Shown here piece after piece: positions 24,141 through 36,076 of a stretch of DNA of 64,000 bases. Numbering within the stretch: the stretch's first letter is position 1; every line of letters begins with the position of its first letter. The notes under the pieces were generated by a model. It saw nothing but the letters and a program-made list of their open reading frames with translations, made no database searches and had not been told where the DNA came from. Source of the DNA: Ustulina deusta (Eukaryota; Ascomycota; Sordariomycetes; Xylariales; Xylariaceae); assembly GCA_023159155.1 (NCBI GenBank), contig JAJNNX010000053.1, forward strand, positions 1 through 64,000, given 5' to 3'. The position numbers were made by a program, and so were the translations under genes.

Positions 24141-26917
24141 TGGTTATAAGCCCAGAAGCTTACAACCTATAATACTTATAAATTATTTTATAATTATCTT
24201 TTATAATTAACTAACAATAATTATTATTTTATTTATTATTATTTAAATTATTTTATAATATTTAAACATAGCTGCTGCTATTTTTATTAAATTAAAAACT
24301 AATAGTAATACTAAAAGTGATACTTTGGTAGAAATACTATACTTTAGTAGTAGCTACTTATTTTGCTACAAATGCTCTAATGTACTAACTATATAACTAA
24401 CAAAATATACCGCACTTACTAAATCTAACAAATAACTTTTATTATATTTATATTTTTAATAACTATTATTATTATTAATAATAATATTTATAGCTTATTA
24501 TTAATTATTAACAAAAAATAAAATTGATTTATTCTAGTGTTTGCTATACAAAAATATAGATTATTTAGAATACTAGATAAGCTAATATTTTTTTAATAAC
24601 TAAAAATTTAGCTAAAATTAGGCTAAAAAAACAATAAACAATGCTTCGGATACTTGGAACTAAGTTAAAAACTTATCCAAGTTCTAAACTAAGTTTATTT
24701 ATAAATATTTAAAAAATTACTATAAAATATAACTTTAGAACTTAACTACTTATTTTATTAATTTACTACTAATTTTTTAATAAGAAAAACTTCTTATATT
24801 TTATATAAGAACTTAAAAACAAATAAAAAATATACTTTTTTTATAAAAACTTTTTAAATTATAACTATTAGCTAAGAACTTTTTTTTTACTAACTATATT
24901 TTTAAATTTTTTGCTATTGCTTTTATTACATAAAGTTTTTTTTATATTTATACTAGAAAATATTAACAAAATAGACCTGTTTAGATTTAAAATTATTACT
25001 TAATTACTTATATTAGAATCTAAATTTAGTATATCTAGTACTTTTATATTAAAACAATTTATACTTAAAATAATTAAAATATTGTTTAATTCTAACTCTA
25101 ATAACTTTACGCTAAGTCTAACTTTATTAAATAATATTTTATTAGAATTTATTTTAAATAATTTATTTTATTAGCTAATACTTAAAGAGTATAATAGCTA
25201 TTAAAATAAGTAATAATTTTAAAGCAACTATTTTTTAAAGTATTACTATGCTTAATTTTTTAGCTAAATATTTTAAGTTTAAAAAATAGATAAAAAAATA
25301 CATATATATTATAAAATACGCTAGTTTTTTGCTTAAAAAATTAAAAAAAAATAAACTAATCGAAATCCCTAATATACTAACAAGCTTTAACTTATATAAA
25401 GCATAAAAAGCTTGGAAAGTTGCTTAATAAAAAGTTAAAAGCTATATTTATAGCTATTGTAAAAAAAACGTCCAAAAACTACTAATAGAACAATAAGTAA
25501 AGTTTAATAGCAAAAATAAAAAAGTTATAGTAGCTAATATATAAAAGCTAATTAATAAAAAAGTTAGGCTAGTTAGAAATTTAGCTTTTTAAAACTTATT
25601 ATATAAGTAAAAGAATATTTTACTAGTTATTAAAAGCTTAGTTTTAACTTTTGCTATAAGATTTTATAATATTTGCTTTAATTTTAAAGATCTAAATTTA
25701 AAAAACTTTACTATTAAAAAACTTTTTCTAATAATAAAGTTTTTTTTAGGTTTAAAGAAAGACTATACTAATTTTGTTTTTACTTTTTTTTAAATAAATT
25801 ATTTTATTACTATTAAAAAACTTATAAAAAGAAAACTTATAAAAGGAATAACTTTTTAATTTGTTTTAATAAAAGTATAGTAAGAAGAATATATAAAAAA
25901 AATCGCTAGCTAAAACATTACTAAAGCTATACTACTTATAAATTAATAAAAAAAGAATTATAATAATAATAATAATAATAATAGCAATAATAATAGTAAA
26001 AATAATAAAAAATCAAAAAAAAAAGGGACTTAGCTATTTTTATTGTATTACTACTAGCTAAAAAGTTATAACTTATAGTTTTTTAAAATGTTTTTATATA
26101 AACTTAGACCTAGTTCCTAACTAATAAAAAGCAAAAATACTAAATAAAAAGCAAAAAATATTAAATAATATAAATATAGCTGCTTTGTTTACTAATAATA
26201 CTTTACTATTTTTATTGCTAGGACTTCTAAACTTAATATTTCTAGCTGTCTGGGATAATACAAAAAAAATAAAAAAAATACCGGAATAAAAACCAAGCAT
26301 TTTTAATAAAATATTTAATAGATTTAGGCATTAAAAAGATTAATGCTTATTAGTAATAGGGGTACTACTTATAATACTATAAAGCCTAATAACTATAGTT
26401 TTATTAGACTTTAGCTTTAAAAGGACTTTAGTAAAAATAAGTTTTTTAAATATATTAAAACTAAAAATAATAGAACTTATAAAATAAATTACTAACTATA
26501 TTATTTTAAATAGTAGTTATAGCTAAACTAACTTTAGTAATAAATTATTATTTATAAAACTTTAACCTTATAATAGGCCGCTAGTTTATAAAATTAGTAG
26601 TACTATAGTTATTCTAGAATAGATAAGCATTGCTAGATTTTTTGCTATTATAAATAAAAGAACTAAAACAGTTATTATTAATAATATTATTTATTGCTTT
26701 AAAACAAGCGTAAATCTAGTTTTAATATTTTAACTTGCAAAAAAAAAAGTAAAGTTTTTGTTTTATTAAAATAAGGCTTAGGCAGCTATAAAAAAGCATA
26801 CTTTTTTAATAGTAAAGAAGTCTAGCGGACTATATATAGTTAATTAGCTAAACAAAACTACTTAGATAGCTGTTTTTAATATTATTTTTTAAGCTTACTT
26901 AATTAACCTTACTTTAA

Positions 26918-29740
26918 AAGTGTGGCATAAACAATTCGGATATATAAGTAATAAAAAAATATAAAAACTAATAATAATAAAAAGTATTACTTTTTAAACT
27001 AAATATTATTTTTATAAAGTTTATATTAAAAAAAAAATATAAATAAAACTTTATAAAAGAAAACTTTCTAAAAGAACTTATTTTATAGAATTCTTTTACT
27101 TTAATAAAGCTAATATACTAAAAAATATTTTTATAAGCTATAATAAGTTTATAAAATAAATAGTTATCTTTTGTAACTTTACTAGTAAAGTTTGGGCTAT
27201 TTTTTTACTAAGTTTAGGTTTATAGTTTTTAAAATTTAAAGAATTTCTATAAAAATAAAAAAAATCTAAATAATAATATTAATATATTAACCTAAATAAA
27301 CTAAAAATATATATAAATAAAGATTTTGTTTATTATTATACCTAAAAAAGTATAACTATTAAATACTCTATTATAAAGTAGTACTAATAAAATAAAAAAG
27401 CAGAAAGGTCTATCCAAACGTTAAAAAATATAGTATAAATAATACTAGTTATAGCAAAAAAAAATAAACTTTTATTAAACTTCTAGCTTATTTATATTTA
27501 AATAGCTATTTATATTAGGAACAGACAACGCTTTAAAAAAATAGCATTAATACTATACAAAAATTAGTACAGCAAATAGCTAAACTATTATTATATAGTT
27601 ATTTTTAGCACACTAAAAAACTATATACTAAATAATAAACTAAATATACTAAAAATAAAAACTATTCTTTATAAAATACTAAAGTACAAAAATAATAAAA
27701 TATATAACTATATTATTTATAAACTTAATAATTTTACTATTATAACTATTAATAATATTACTTTTATAAAAAAATATTTTTATATATTAATAAAAAATAC
27801 TAAAAAGTTAATAAAGAAGCGCTATAAATTACTATTATTTTTAGTAAATAAAAACAAAAGCAAGCTACCAAAAAAATAAAAAAAACAAAAATAACTACTT
27901 AAAAAAAAAAGGTAGCTTTTGATCTATTACCTATAGAACTTCTAAAATTATATATATTAGTAGCCTATATAAAAATATTTTTATTATTTCTAGTACTTTT
28001 TAAAAATCAATAACTTTTAGCGTATATATTGCTAGTACTACTATACCTTAAATTAGAAAGGTTAGTATAAAAAGTACTACAATTTTACTATAATTTATAT
28101 TCTTAAATACAAGTTTTTAATTGTTTATAGTATAGCTTATATATTTTATTACTTATTTTTAAAATAGCTATTATAGTATTATTATTTATATTATTAGTAG
28201 TAGATATAGAACTAAAAAACTATAAACAAACTAAAAAAAATACTAAATAGCTTAAATAATATAAAGCTATAAAAGCAAAATACTAATTACTTATTAATAA
28301 TAGGACTTAAATATTTTGCGAATTATTTACTAACAGAAATTTTATAACTAGAAAATAAGTTTATAAAATTAAAAAAAGTTCTAATAAAAAAGTTATAAAG
28401 TATAAAATATAATAAATTGTTTAAAATTTTAAATAAATCTTTAGTAAAGATTATAACAAGATTTTTGCCTTAGTAGTAAAACCAATAAGTTATAAAGCTA
28501 TTTTTATAATTGCTATAGTTTTAGATTTTAAAATTAAATAAATAAATATTAAAACTGCTTTTTTATACAAAAAAATAGAAAAAAACATTTATGTTTAATA
28601 ACTACTTAAATTTAATAATAAAACTAATAAAGTTTATAAGTTAAACAAAGCACTTTATAGCTTAAAACAAGCTTTTAAAATATAATATTAAATATTAGCC
28701 GATTTTTTAGAAATACTAAGTTTTAAACTATTAGAATTAGATATTAGTATATTTATTAAAGGGCATATATATATAACTATTTATATTAATAACTTATTAA
28801 TAGTAGGATTTTTAAAAAAAAAAAATCAACAAAATTAAAAAAGTATTATTAAAAAGATTCAAAATGTAAGATTTAAAGTTATACTTTTTTTATTTTGGTA
28901 TAGCTATTACCTAGGACCAGAAAAATAAAACTATTTTTTTTCGTTAAAAAGCCTACCTAAAGAAAATAATTAAAGAACTAAGCTAATAAAAAATATATAT
29001 AATTATTATACTTATTAATATAAACAAAATTCTAAAACTAATAAATAATTATAAAGCTTTTAAAAATAATATTTAATAATATACAAAAGTTATTAGCTAC
29101 TTAATATATGCTATATTTAATACTAGATTAAATATAATATATACTATTTCTTATTTAAATAAATATATAAAAAATCTTATAATAATATATATAAAAGTAA
29201 CTAGGCAAGTGCTATATTATTTATATAGCACTATTAACTTAAAATTATATTATTAAAAAGAACTACAAGATTTAATAAAATAAACTAATATTAACTAGGC
29301 TAGCTATATTTAAACTAAACATTTAATAGTAAAATATATTTTTAATATAAAAAGCAGTACTATTAGTTAAAGCTTTAAAAAATAATAAAGTATTGCTTTA
29401 TTTTTTTGTAAGTTAGAACTAATAGAATAGATATAAGCTACAAAAAAAGCTATATAGCTTTAATAATTGCTATCTAAATTAAACGCTTTAAAAAAAAATT
29501 TATTATTATTATATATAAAGATAATTAAAGGGCTATAATTATAGCAAAAAACCTATAATTTTATAGCAAAATAAAATATGTTCTTATATAACAAGTTTTT
29601 TATAAAAAAGCTATATAGCAAAAAAATATTAATTTTAAATAGATTTATATATTTAAACAAATAGCTAATAGCTTTACTAAACTATTATTATAAAACAAAT
29701 TTATTATGTTTTAAAATGTTTTAGGCCTCCGGCTATAAAG
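26918..29740 (+). pseudogene. Decayed copia pol: integrase, RT, RNase H
   Basis: At 26918 the frame reads KVWHKQFGYISNKKI, the pre-integrase zinc-binding start (L-W-H-x-R-L-G-H-x-S). Around 27220-27520 the integrase core follows, including an FKEFLQKQ block and a decayed N-K-K-A-E-R-S-I-Q-T-L block (consensus N-G-x-A-E-R). At about 28480-28800 the copia reverse transcriptase is clear: INIKTAFLYKKI (consensus M-D-V-K-T-A-F-L-N-G), NKALYSLKQAF (N-K-x-L-Y-G-L-K-Q-A) and IYINNLLIVG (V-Y-V-D-D-L-L-I-x-G, both Asp changed to Asn). RNase H sequence runs from about 29340 to 29700. The catalytic losses are of RIP type. Confidence 0.8.
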
Positions 29741-30909
29741 CAAGTAAAAAAAATAGCTAAGTTTATACTTTATAAGCTTTATAAATTATTTACTAAAACT
29801 TTTGCTACTTTGAAATATTTTTATAGGTTTTATATAGCTAATCTAATAAAGCTTTTACTTTTTAAAGCGTTCTATTTTAAAAAACTCTAGAATTACTAAT
29901 GCTTTTTTTAAACTATAACTACTTATACTTTATAAAAAGTATACTAAATATTTATATTTTATTAGATTTTTTATTTTATTATAATTTGATTAATACTATT
30001 TATAAATTGATTAATTAATATTATTAATTTTTATTTTATAAAAGACTTTTTTATTAATGCTAAAGCTTTATTTTAAAAATAAAAAACTATAATAATAAAA
30101 AATACTTATAATATTAATACTACTTATAAACTTTTTATTTTTATTTTTAATTATAATAAAATTATTAATAAATTTTAATAAACTTTTATTAGACTTAAAA
30201 ATACTAAGTTCTAAAATTGAAAACTTTTTAAAACAATTTTAAATATAACTAGAACTAGCTTTTATTTTAAAATATTTAAAACTAAAATAAAAATATAAAA
30301 CAATCCTATATATATACTTTTAACTTATTTTTTTTTATAACAAACAAAATAAAGTAAACTAAACAAACTATATACTAGACGTTTAAACTAGAGATTTTTT
30401 TAGTTATTTTGCTAAACTTATTAATATAAGCAAATATTACTTTAAAATTAAAATGTTTAGTATTTTAAACAGATTTATAATAAAGAACTAATAAAAAACT
30501 AAAAAATAGCACGTTTTTATAATTGCTATTATTAAAGCAAAAAAATTAAAAAAATATATATTTTAATATAGGACTGTAATCTAATAGAAGTTATAAAATT
30601 TAATTGTTAAAATAAGATACTTTTTAGAAAATAATATACCTTTATTAAATACTTTAAAAAAATATATATATATATAAAAAAATATATATATTTAATATAA
30701 TATAAACATAAGTTAAAGCAGTAAAAAAAGATATTTATTAAACTTTTTACTAAAAATATTAGAATAAACAAAGCTAGAAAATCTATTTTATTAAAGAATT
30801 AAAAATATATGCTTTTAAAATTACGTACAACTTTAGGTATAATAAAGAATAGTTAGAAAAACAAGTTAGTAATAACTTTATATAAATATATATAGTTTAA
30901 GTAGGAGTA

Positions 30910-31066
30910 TAGAAATCAAGAAGCAAATAAAGAAAATAGCTAGGTACTACGCCCTATATATATCTACTATATATTATAAAGGTACTACTTTATTTAATTA
31001 TACCTAGACTTGTTTTTTAATATATAATACAATACTGTATACCTACTATATACACTCATTTTCAAC
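30910..31066 (+). repeat. 3' LTR of the copia element
   Basis: It starts TAGAAATCAAG (TG changed to TA), shares GCTAGGTACTACGCCC with the 5' copy, and ends before TGCCTTTA. The sequence becomes GC-balanced within a few bases of this end. Confidence 0.85.
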
Positions 31067-31485
31067 TGCCTTTAATTGGCGGATGACACTTAGGCGGCCA
31101 CTGGCCAATAATTAAGGGGGAAATATTTGTACTGGAAAAAGGGGGCGAATAGCTACGTAGGTACCTTCATCTCTTTTAGCTACTTTCTTTGTTGAATCTT
31201 TTTCTCTTGCGAATTTCATTGTGCTCTATTTCGATCAAGAGATCCCCCAAATAACTGAGTGAATAAGTCTAGTGCTTGGAAGCCACCTCCGTGCGCCTAG
31301 CTATAAGCACTGGTATACTAAGGTATCAGCCTCGGGAGTTGACATATGTATCATTTAATCTATGAACACACTATACAAGAACACGAAATCCAACACGCCC
31401 GAAGGAGCAGGTAACTGAACACCTGACAGACCGATATCCCCTCACTCAAACACGAGGTCCTCAGGCTGCAAGCCCGCGTTTTACA
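31067..31485. other. Boundary interval between AT-rich block and pseudogene
   Basis: This stretch has normal base composition and no visible RIP. It holds no recognisable coding frame. It is the 3' flank of the monooxygenase pseudogene and the right flank of the copia insertion. Confidence 0.5.
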
Positions 31486-31894
31486 TCATATACTGATCAT
31501 CTTAGCACCCCCCTCCCGGAACTGCAGATGCATAACCGACTCAGTCTTAGCAGCCTCCTTCCACGACCGCGCGAGCACGCCCTTCTCATACTGCCGTAAC
31601 ATAACCGCTAGCGCATCTCCGTCTACGCTTCCTGTCTTGCGGCAATCAACAATACCCCGCACTAACTCCAGCGCATCCATCATAGCGACATTAACACCCA
31701 CGCCCGCAAAGGGTGTCATAAGGTGCGCCGAGTCGCCGACAAGCGTAACGCCAGGCCGGAATTCCCAAGTAAGTCCCACAGGCAGCATGTACAAAGGTCG
31801 CAGCACCGGCTCCTCGGTCATAACGAGCATACGCTTGGCCTCCGGATACCAATCGCCAAAGTGCCTCTCCACCAACATCTCTCTCATCCGCGTA

Positions 31895-31936
31895 AGCTAA
31901 CACCCCCCCTTGCGAACCACCCCATCGCGACCCAGC
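31895..31936 (+). repeat. Left terminal inverted repeat of the Fot1-like element
   Basis: Forty-two bases starting AGCTAACACCCCCCCTTGCG and ending GCGACCCAGC, identical to the reverse complement of 33775-33816. TA precedes it at 31893-31894. Confidence 0.92.
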
Positions 31937-33774
31937 CACCAAAATAGCCACCCACCAACTTTCGAAGCTATTATTTATAGCACAACATAGTATTTACAGC
32001 TAACCTTAGTATTTTTATTAAATATTAAAATGTTTTAATTTTAATTATATTTTTAGTTTTTATTTTTTTTGCTTTTAATATGTCCTTATTTCTAGCTTTA
32101 TTTATATATAGCGTTTGCTATTATAATTTTTGTTTAATTTGCTATATATAGGTTATATAAATAAAACAATAACTAGGTAGCAATTTGACTAACTTGTGCT
32201 TTAATATAGTTTTTTTAGCTAGTTTAGTTTTTAATAGCTTAATATATGTTTTTAAAATTATAATTTTTTTGGCTTTTTAGTTAAGGGCTTTGCTAGCTTT
32301 TATAAAAAATAGCCTTTGTAGTAAGTTATTAAAGAAAAAGTAGTGCCTAGCTAATTTTTAAGTTATATATTATAAATTTTAACTTTTTATAAGTGTTGCA
32401 ATTTTTATTTAGCCTAGTTTAAGCTAATATTTAAGTGTTTTAGGTTGATTAGTTAGTATAAGTATTAGTTAAACTTTGCAAGCAATACTTTTATTTTTAA
32501 ATATAATATATTTCGAAAATAATAATAATTAGATTTTTTTAGCTATATTTTAGCTATTATTTATGCTTTTTTAATAGTTTTTAGTAATAAAATAGTATTG
32601 CAAGCTTGTTTATATACTATAATTATGTTTTTTTTTAAAAATATAACACTAAAGCAGCCTTTAAGTATTTTTTTAACTTTATTTTTAAGCTTTTTTTTTA
32701 ATAAACTAAAAACTTTAATATTTAACGCTTATATAATATAGCTATAATATAATTTATAAAAAATAAGCTATATTTTATTTAAAAAATAGAGCTATAAAAA
32801 ATTATTATTTATATATAAATTATAGTTATTATATATTAGTATAATTTATATATTGCTAAAATAGCCTTAAATAAACAAAATAAAAATATTAATAAGCTAA
32901 TTAATAATAATAAAGTTATAAGTTTATTTATTAAGCAAAGTTTTAAACTACTAGTTTTTAAATAGATTGCAATTTATATTTAAAAACTATTAATTTTAAA
33001 TATTAATTTTTTTAAAAATAAATAGTAGTAATAAAGCAATATTTTTGCTACTAATATATTTAAAAAATATTATTTATTTGTTTTTTTTAACGTTTTTTTT
33101 AAAGCTATATATATTAAAGCTTTATAAACAACCTAATAACCTTTTTTTACGCTTTAGCTAATATTTATTTTATTAGTATTAAAAAATTGTTCTAAAAATA
33201 TATTTGCTAGTTTGAAAGTTTTAAAACATTTAAAAAATACTTTAATATTAGTTATAATTGCTTTATTAATATATAAATAACTAATAAATATTAATCTAGC
33301 AGTTTTTAGCTTAGGATTATAAAAAAAAAACATATATATTATAACTTTTTAAATATTTTAAAGTTTTTAAAAACTAATAGTATATGTTTAGCTATATATT
33401 TAAATTTAACTATTAAAAATATAAAGCTTAGTTTAGCTTGACTTATAGCTTAATTAGCTAGTTTAGTTTTAAAATATAAAAATAAGATCTAAAAATATTA
33501 ATATAACTATTTTTTAGTTAGAATGCTATTAAAGTAGCAGTATATATATAACTAGTTAATACTTTATTAAATAGCTGCTTATTTTTGCGAAGTACTAAAT
33601 TAAGCAGTATAAACTATAACTGCTGCATGTTATTAGTTATTATATAAAAGTATTGCAATAAAAAAGAGTTAATTCTAAAAAAAATAAAAGTAAAAAAAGA
33701 ACATAAGAACTAAACGCAGTTGCGTTATTTAACAATTTTTAATTAAGGTGGTTAGGGTTAGTAGCGCGTTTTTA

Positions 33775-33816
33775 GCTGGGTCGCGATGGGGTGGTTCGCA
33801 AGGGGGGGTGTTAGCT
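33775..33816 (-). repeat. Right terminal inverted repeat of the Fot1-like element
   Basis: It starts GCTGGGTCGCGATGGGG and ends GGGTGTTAGCT on the plus strand, followed by TA at 33817-33818. It is the exact mirror of the left repeat. Confidence 0.92.
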
Positions 33817-34065
33817 TATCCGCCCAGTCAACCTTTTCCTTATCCTCTAGCCCCAACAGCGCCGCGAGACTAGGCGGGGTGGACGTATTCGTCTTCACGC
33901 AAGCGTAGCATCGAGCATTCCCTTCGCGACCCTGCCCGCCCCGCTGGAAAAGGAGTGTGCGACTCTTATCGAGCAGGAAGCGGTTCCCAGCCCAACAAGC
34001 TTAGATATATCAGGTGCGGTGATTCTGGGGCGCACGGGCTGCTGCTGCTCTGTGAGGAGCGCTCG

Positions 34066-34691
34066 ACAAATAGAGGGAATTAGTCCAAGTTATTGGGAGG
34101 AAAATAGCTCTTTTGAGTTGTTTCCCCCGACGAACATCAAACTAAGGGAGCTATAATTTAAGAAATAGAGTGGCTGTAATTGGAACGCAAAATCATGCGA
34201 GATTCCTCAGACTAGTCGGGACGTTTTTAGGGCCTACTATCTTATACCTTTATAACCTGTACTTATTTTGACTACTTCCCTCCTTAGGTAGCCCCTAGGT
34301 GTGTACTTTATAAAGGTAATGTCTACTTAGGCTCGCTGCTATAAACCCTAGGGGGTAGAGCACTCTATACTTACCCTTTATATCTTTATTGTAGTCTTAG
34401 TCTTTAAGCAACTAACGCTTTATTTTAACACCACGCATATCTTAGCTATTAGCTTATAACAATATATTTTAATAAAAAAATTGTTATATTTAAATCTTTG
34501 TTTATATTTTTAAAAAATTTAGGTCTGCTTTTAACTAACCGCTTGTTTTTAAACAATTGAATATTCTTAATACCTTTATGAATCCTATATATTTGAAGCA
34601 GAGCTTATCCTTTTTTAATGACTAAACCAACCCCTACCGAATTGACGCATAGCTCCCATCAACGACAAAGCACCCCTTGTAGCTCTTCATC
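34066..34691. other. Intergenic, 5' flank of the RING gene
   Basis: The interval is moderately AT-rich after about 34380 and shows mild TpA enrichment. No coding frame or known repeat was recognised. It must contain the promoter of the plus-strand gene at 34692, but no convincing TATA or other motif was picked out. Confidence 0.4.
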
Positions 34692-35897
34692 ATGATCAAT
34701 AGCATCCAAGATTTCAGGTATTGGTTGATGTTCCTTTTCGACATCAATCTTGGGCTGTTCTTCCCCCGAGATATCATGATTGCAAGCATCTCGGGGTTAG
34801 GATATGGAGCCCCACGCTGCTCCAGATTCCGCAATGTCCTTCGCTATGAATGGGATTTGCTCTTAGGGCTCGTCTGTATATTAACGCTTATAGCTGGAAT
34901 GCTTTACTATAAAATCTCACCAGAGCATATCTACGACCCCGAATATACTCTTGCTCTCCTTTACACGTTCTATGCCACTGCAGTTATTGTCTTAATGTAC
35001 CAGTGGTGGCGTGAGCTTGACTGGCCGTCAACGGAACAATTACGGCTTCCATTTGAAGAATGCGCAATATGTCGGGCATCAGCACCTAGGGATGACTTGA
35101 TCACTCTCCAGTGCGACGAAAATAACCAAGCACAACACTGCTTCCACGAAATATGCCTCCTGCTGGCCTGGGCAGCGGCAGAACCACTAGGGACGACACT
35201 ATGCCCTCTCTGCAGACGAGTTCCATTGGGTTATCGGAGGACTTACTCCGTTGTGGAGTCCAACATCCTCGATAATTCCAGGCTGATGTGGTATATCACC
35301 TCCCTATTCTTTCGGCGAACCCCTTTAATTATCCGCAGGTGGTACAAATTTGAAGAATTCCCAGAGGATCACATGACCACGAATGCAATCAGAGAGAGAC
35401 GCTATCGTATAGCTCTCTTCCGCGTTCTACCAACACATGCCCTTGCAATGACCTCGTTAATCCTTCTCACACATTACATTTATCGGCTCCTTCTTCTGCC
35501 TCTCCCCTGGCCAGCCTGGCTCGTAGTAGTTGGACCAATAACAGGTGCTTTGTTCTACCAAACCACAGAAATAGCTGCAGTCCAATACTACCATACAACA
35601 CAGCAAGGTCAGCCGCGCCCGGGTTTCTGCAATGTGGTGATGTGGTTTTCCCTCTGGATCGAATATTTCTATCCGAGTGCTACCCCACCACGTCTTCTTC
35701 AGCCTCTTCGCGCATTCGTTTTCCAGCAGTGGTTATTCGCGAAGGCCCAGTCCGGGGTATTTATTTCCCGTGTTCTCAGCCAGGTTTTTTTTCACATTCT
35801 TCATAAGGCTTTCAACTTCACCTTTTTTGCTGTTTTAGCTTTGGTTGCATACCATTGTGTAGCTGTGGTTATTTCTCAAGACCTCGTACCCTATTAG
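34692..35897 (+). CDS. Membrane-anchored RING-H2 protein, putative E3 ubiquitin ligase
   Basis: A single-exon frame of 401 residues starting at the first ATG. Two hydrophobic segments (about 56-73 and 84-104) precede a RING-H2 finger at about 124-174: C124-x2-C127, C141, H149, H152-x2-C155, then C171-x2-C174 (CPLCRR). The H-C-F-H-E-I-C core matches the usual H-x-F-H-x2-C, but the gap between the third Cys and the first His is seven residues instead of one to three. Further hydrophobic segments follow at about 250-293 and 373-395. Ubiquitin ligase activity in a membrane is the expected role of such proteins; the substrate and compartment are unknown. It faces the Ser/Thr-rich gene convergently, with stops 180 bp apart. 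The fold outside the RING was not recognised. Confidence 0.72.
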   Translation: MINSIQDFRYWLMFLFDINLGLFFPRDIMIASISGLGYGAPRCSRFRNVLRYEWDLLLGLVCILTLIAGMLYYKISPEHIYDPEYTLALLYTFYATAVIVLMYQWWRELDWPSTEQLRLPFEECAICRASAPRDDLITLQCDENNQAQHCFHEICLLLAWAAAEPLGTTLCPLCRRVPLGYRRTYSVVESNILDNSRLMWYITSLFFRRTPLIIRRWYKFEEFPEDHMTTNAIRERRYRIALFRVLPTHALAMTSLILLTHYIYRLLLLPLPWPAWLVVVGPITGALFYQTTEIAAVQYYHTTQQGQPRPGFCNVVMWFSLWIEYFYPSATPPRLLQPLRAFVFQQWLFAKAQSGVFISRVLSQVFFHILHKAFNFTFFAVLALVAYHCVAVVISQDLVPY

Positions 35898-36076
35898 TCA
35901 CAAGATTAACTTGACGTAGGACCCAGGGTTAAATCACAACCCAACCATTTACGACTTAATATATTACTGGGCTAGGTAACAGGTGAATAGTTTTTTTTTC
36001 TTTTCGTTTTTGTATACTTAGGCAAGCTGATAAATATTGTTTTGTTTCTGTAAATTTACTTGGGTCCCCTTTGCAA

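Larger units (their letters stand above)
23984..31066 (+). mobile_element. Ty1/copia LTR retrotransposon, RIP-dead
   Basis: The element is 7,083 bp with LTRs of about 157 bp at 23984-24140 and 30910-31066. The same 8 bases, TGCCTTTA, lie immediately outside both ends (23976-23983 and 31067-31074); part of these is the target duplication. The domain order integrase, reverse transcriptase, RNase H is the Ty1/copia (Pseudoviridae) order. Directly after the 5' LTR comes TGGTTATAAGCCCAGAAG, placed where a primer binding site is expected. The two LTRs differ mainly by G-to-A and C-to-T changes. All frames are broken. Confidence 0.88.
31895..33816. mobile_element. Fot1/pogo-like (Tc1/mariner superfamily) DNA transposon, RIP-mutated
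   Basis: The element is 1,922 bp with perfect 42-bp terminal inverted repeats (31895-31936 and 33775-33816) beginning AGCTAACACCCCCCC. A TA dinucleotide flanks each end (31893-31894 and 33817-33818), the target duplication of the Tc1/mariner superfamily. Size and repeat length are close to those known for Fusarium Fot1. The interior (about 31950-33730) is extremely AT-rich and has no intact transposase frame, while the terminal repeats stay GC-rich. Strand of the former transposase is not determined. It interrupts the FAD monooxygenase gene. Confidence 0.85.
31486..34065 (-). pseudogene. FAD-dependent monooxygenase pseudogene, split by a DNA transposon
   Basis: Two fragments on the minus strand belong to one gene of the aromatic-ring/TetX-like FAD monooxygenase family. 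The 3' fragment (31893-31486) encodes ERHFGDWYPEAKRML, then RPLYMLPVGLTWEFRPGVTL, then VGDSAHLMTPFAGVGVN, which contains the second FAD-binding GD motif. The 5' fragment (about 34065-33819) encodes PDISKLVG, GNRFLLDKSRTLLFQR and EDKEKVDWAD. If the transposon and one TA are ignored, the frame passes directly from DWAD to TRMREML. A one-base shift separates PDISKLVG from GNRFLLDK near 33988. The N-terminal Rossmann part (G-x-G-x-x-G) is missing, so the gene was dead by truncation as well as by insertion. Confidence 0.82.

Noticed and set aside
31637..31951. Frames on both strands overlapping the monooxygenase fragment
   Set aside because: Shadows of the true minus-strand frame, which carries the FAD-binding GD motif.
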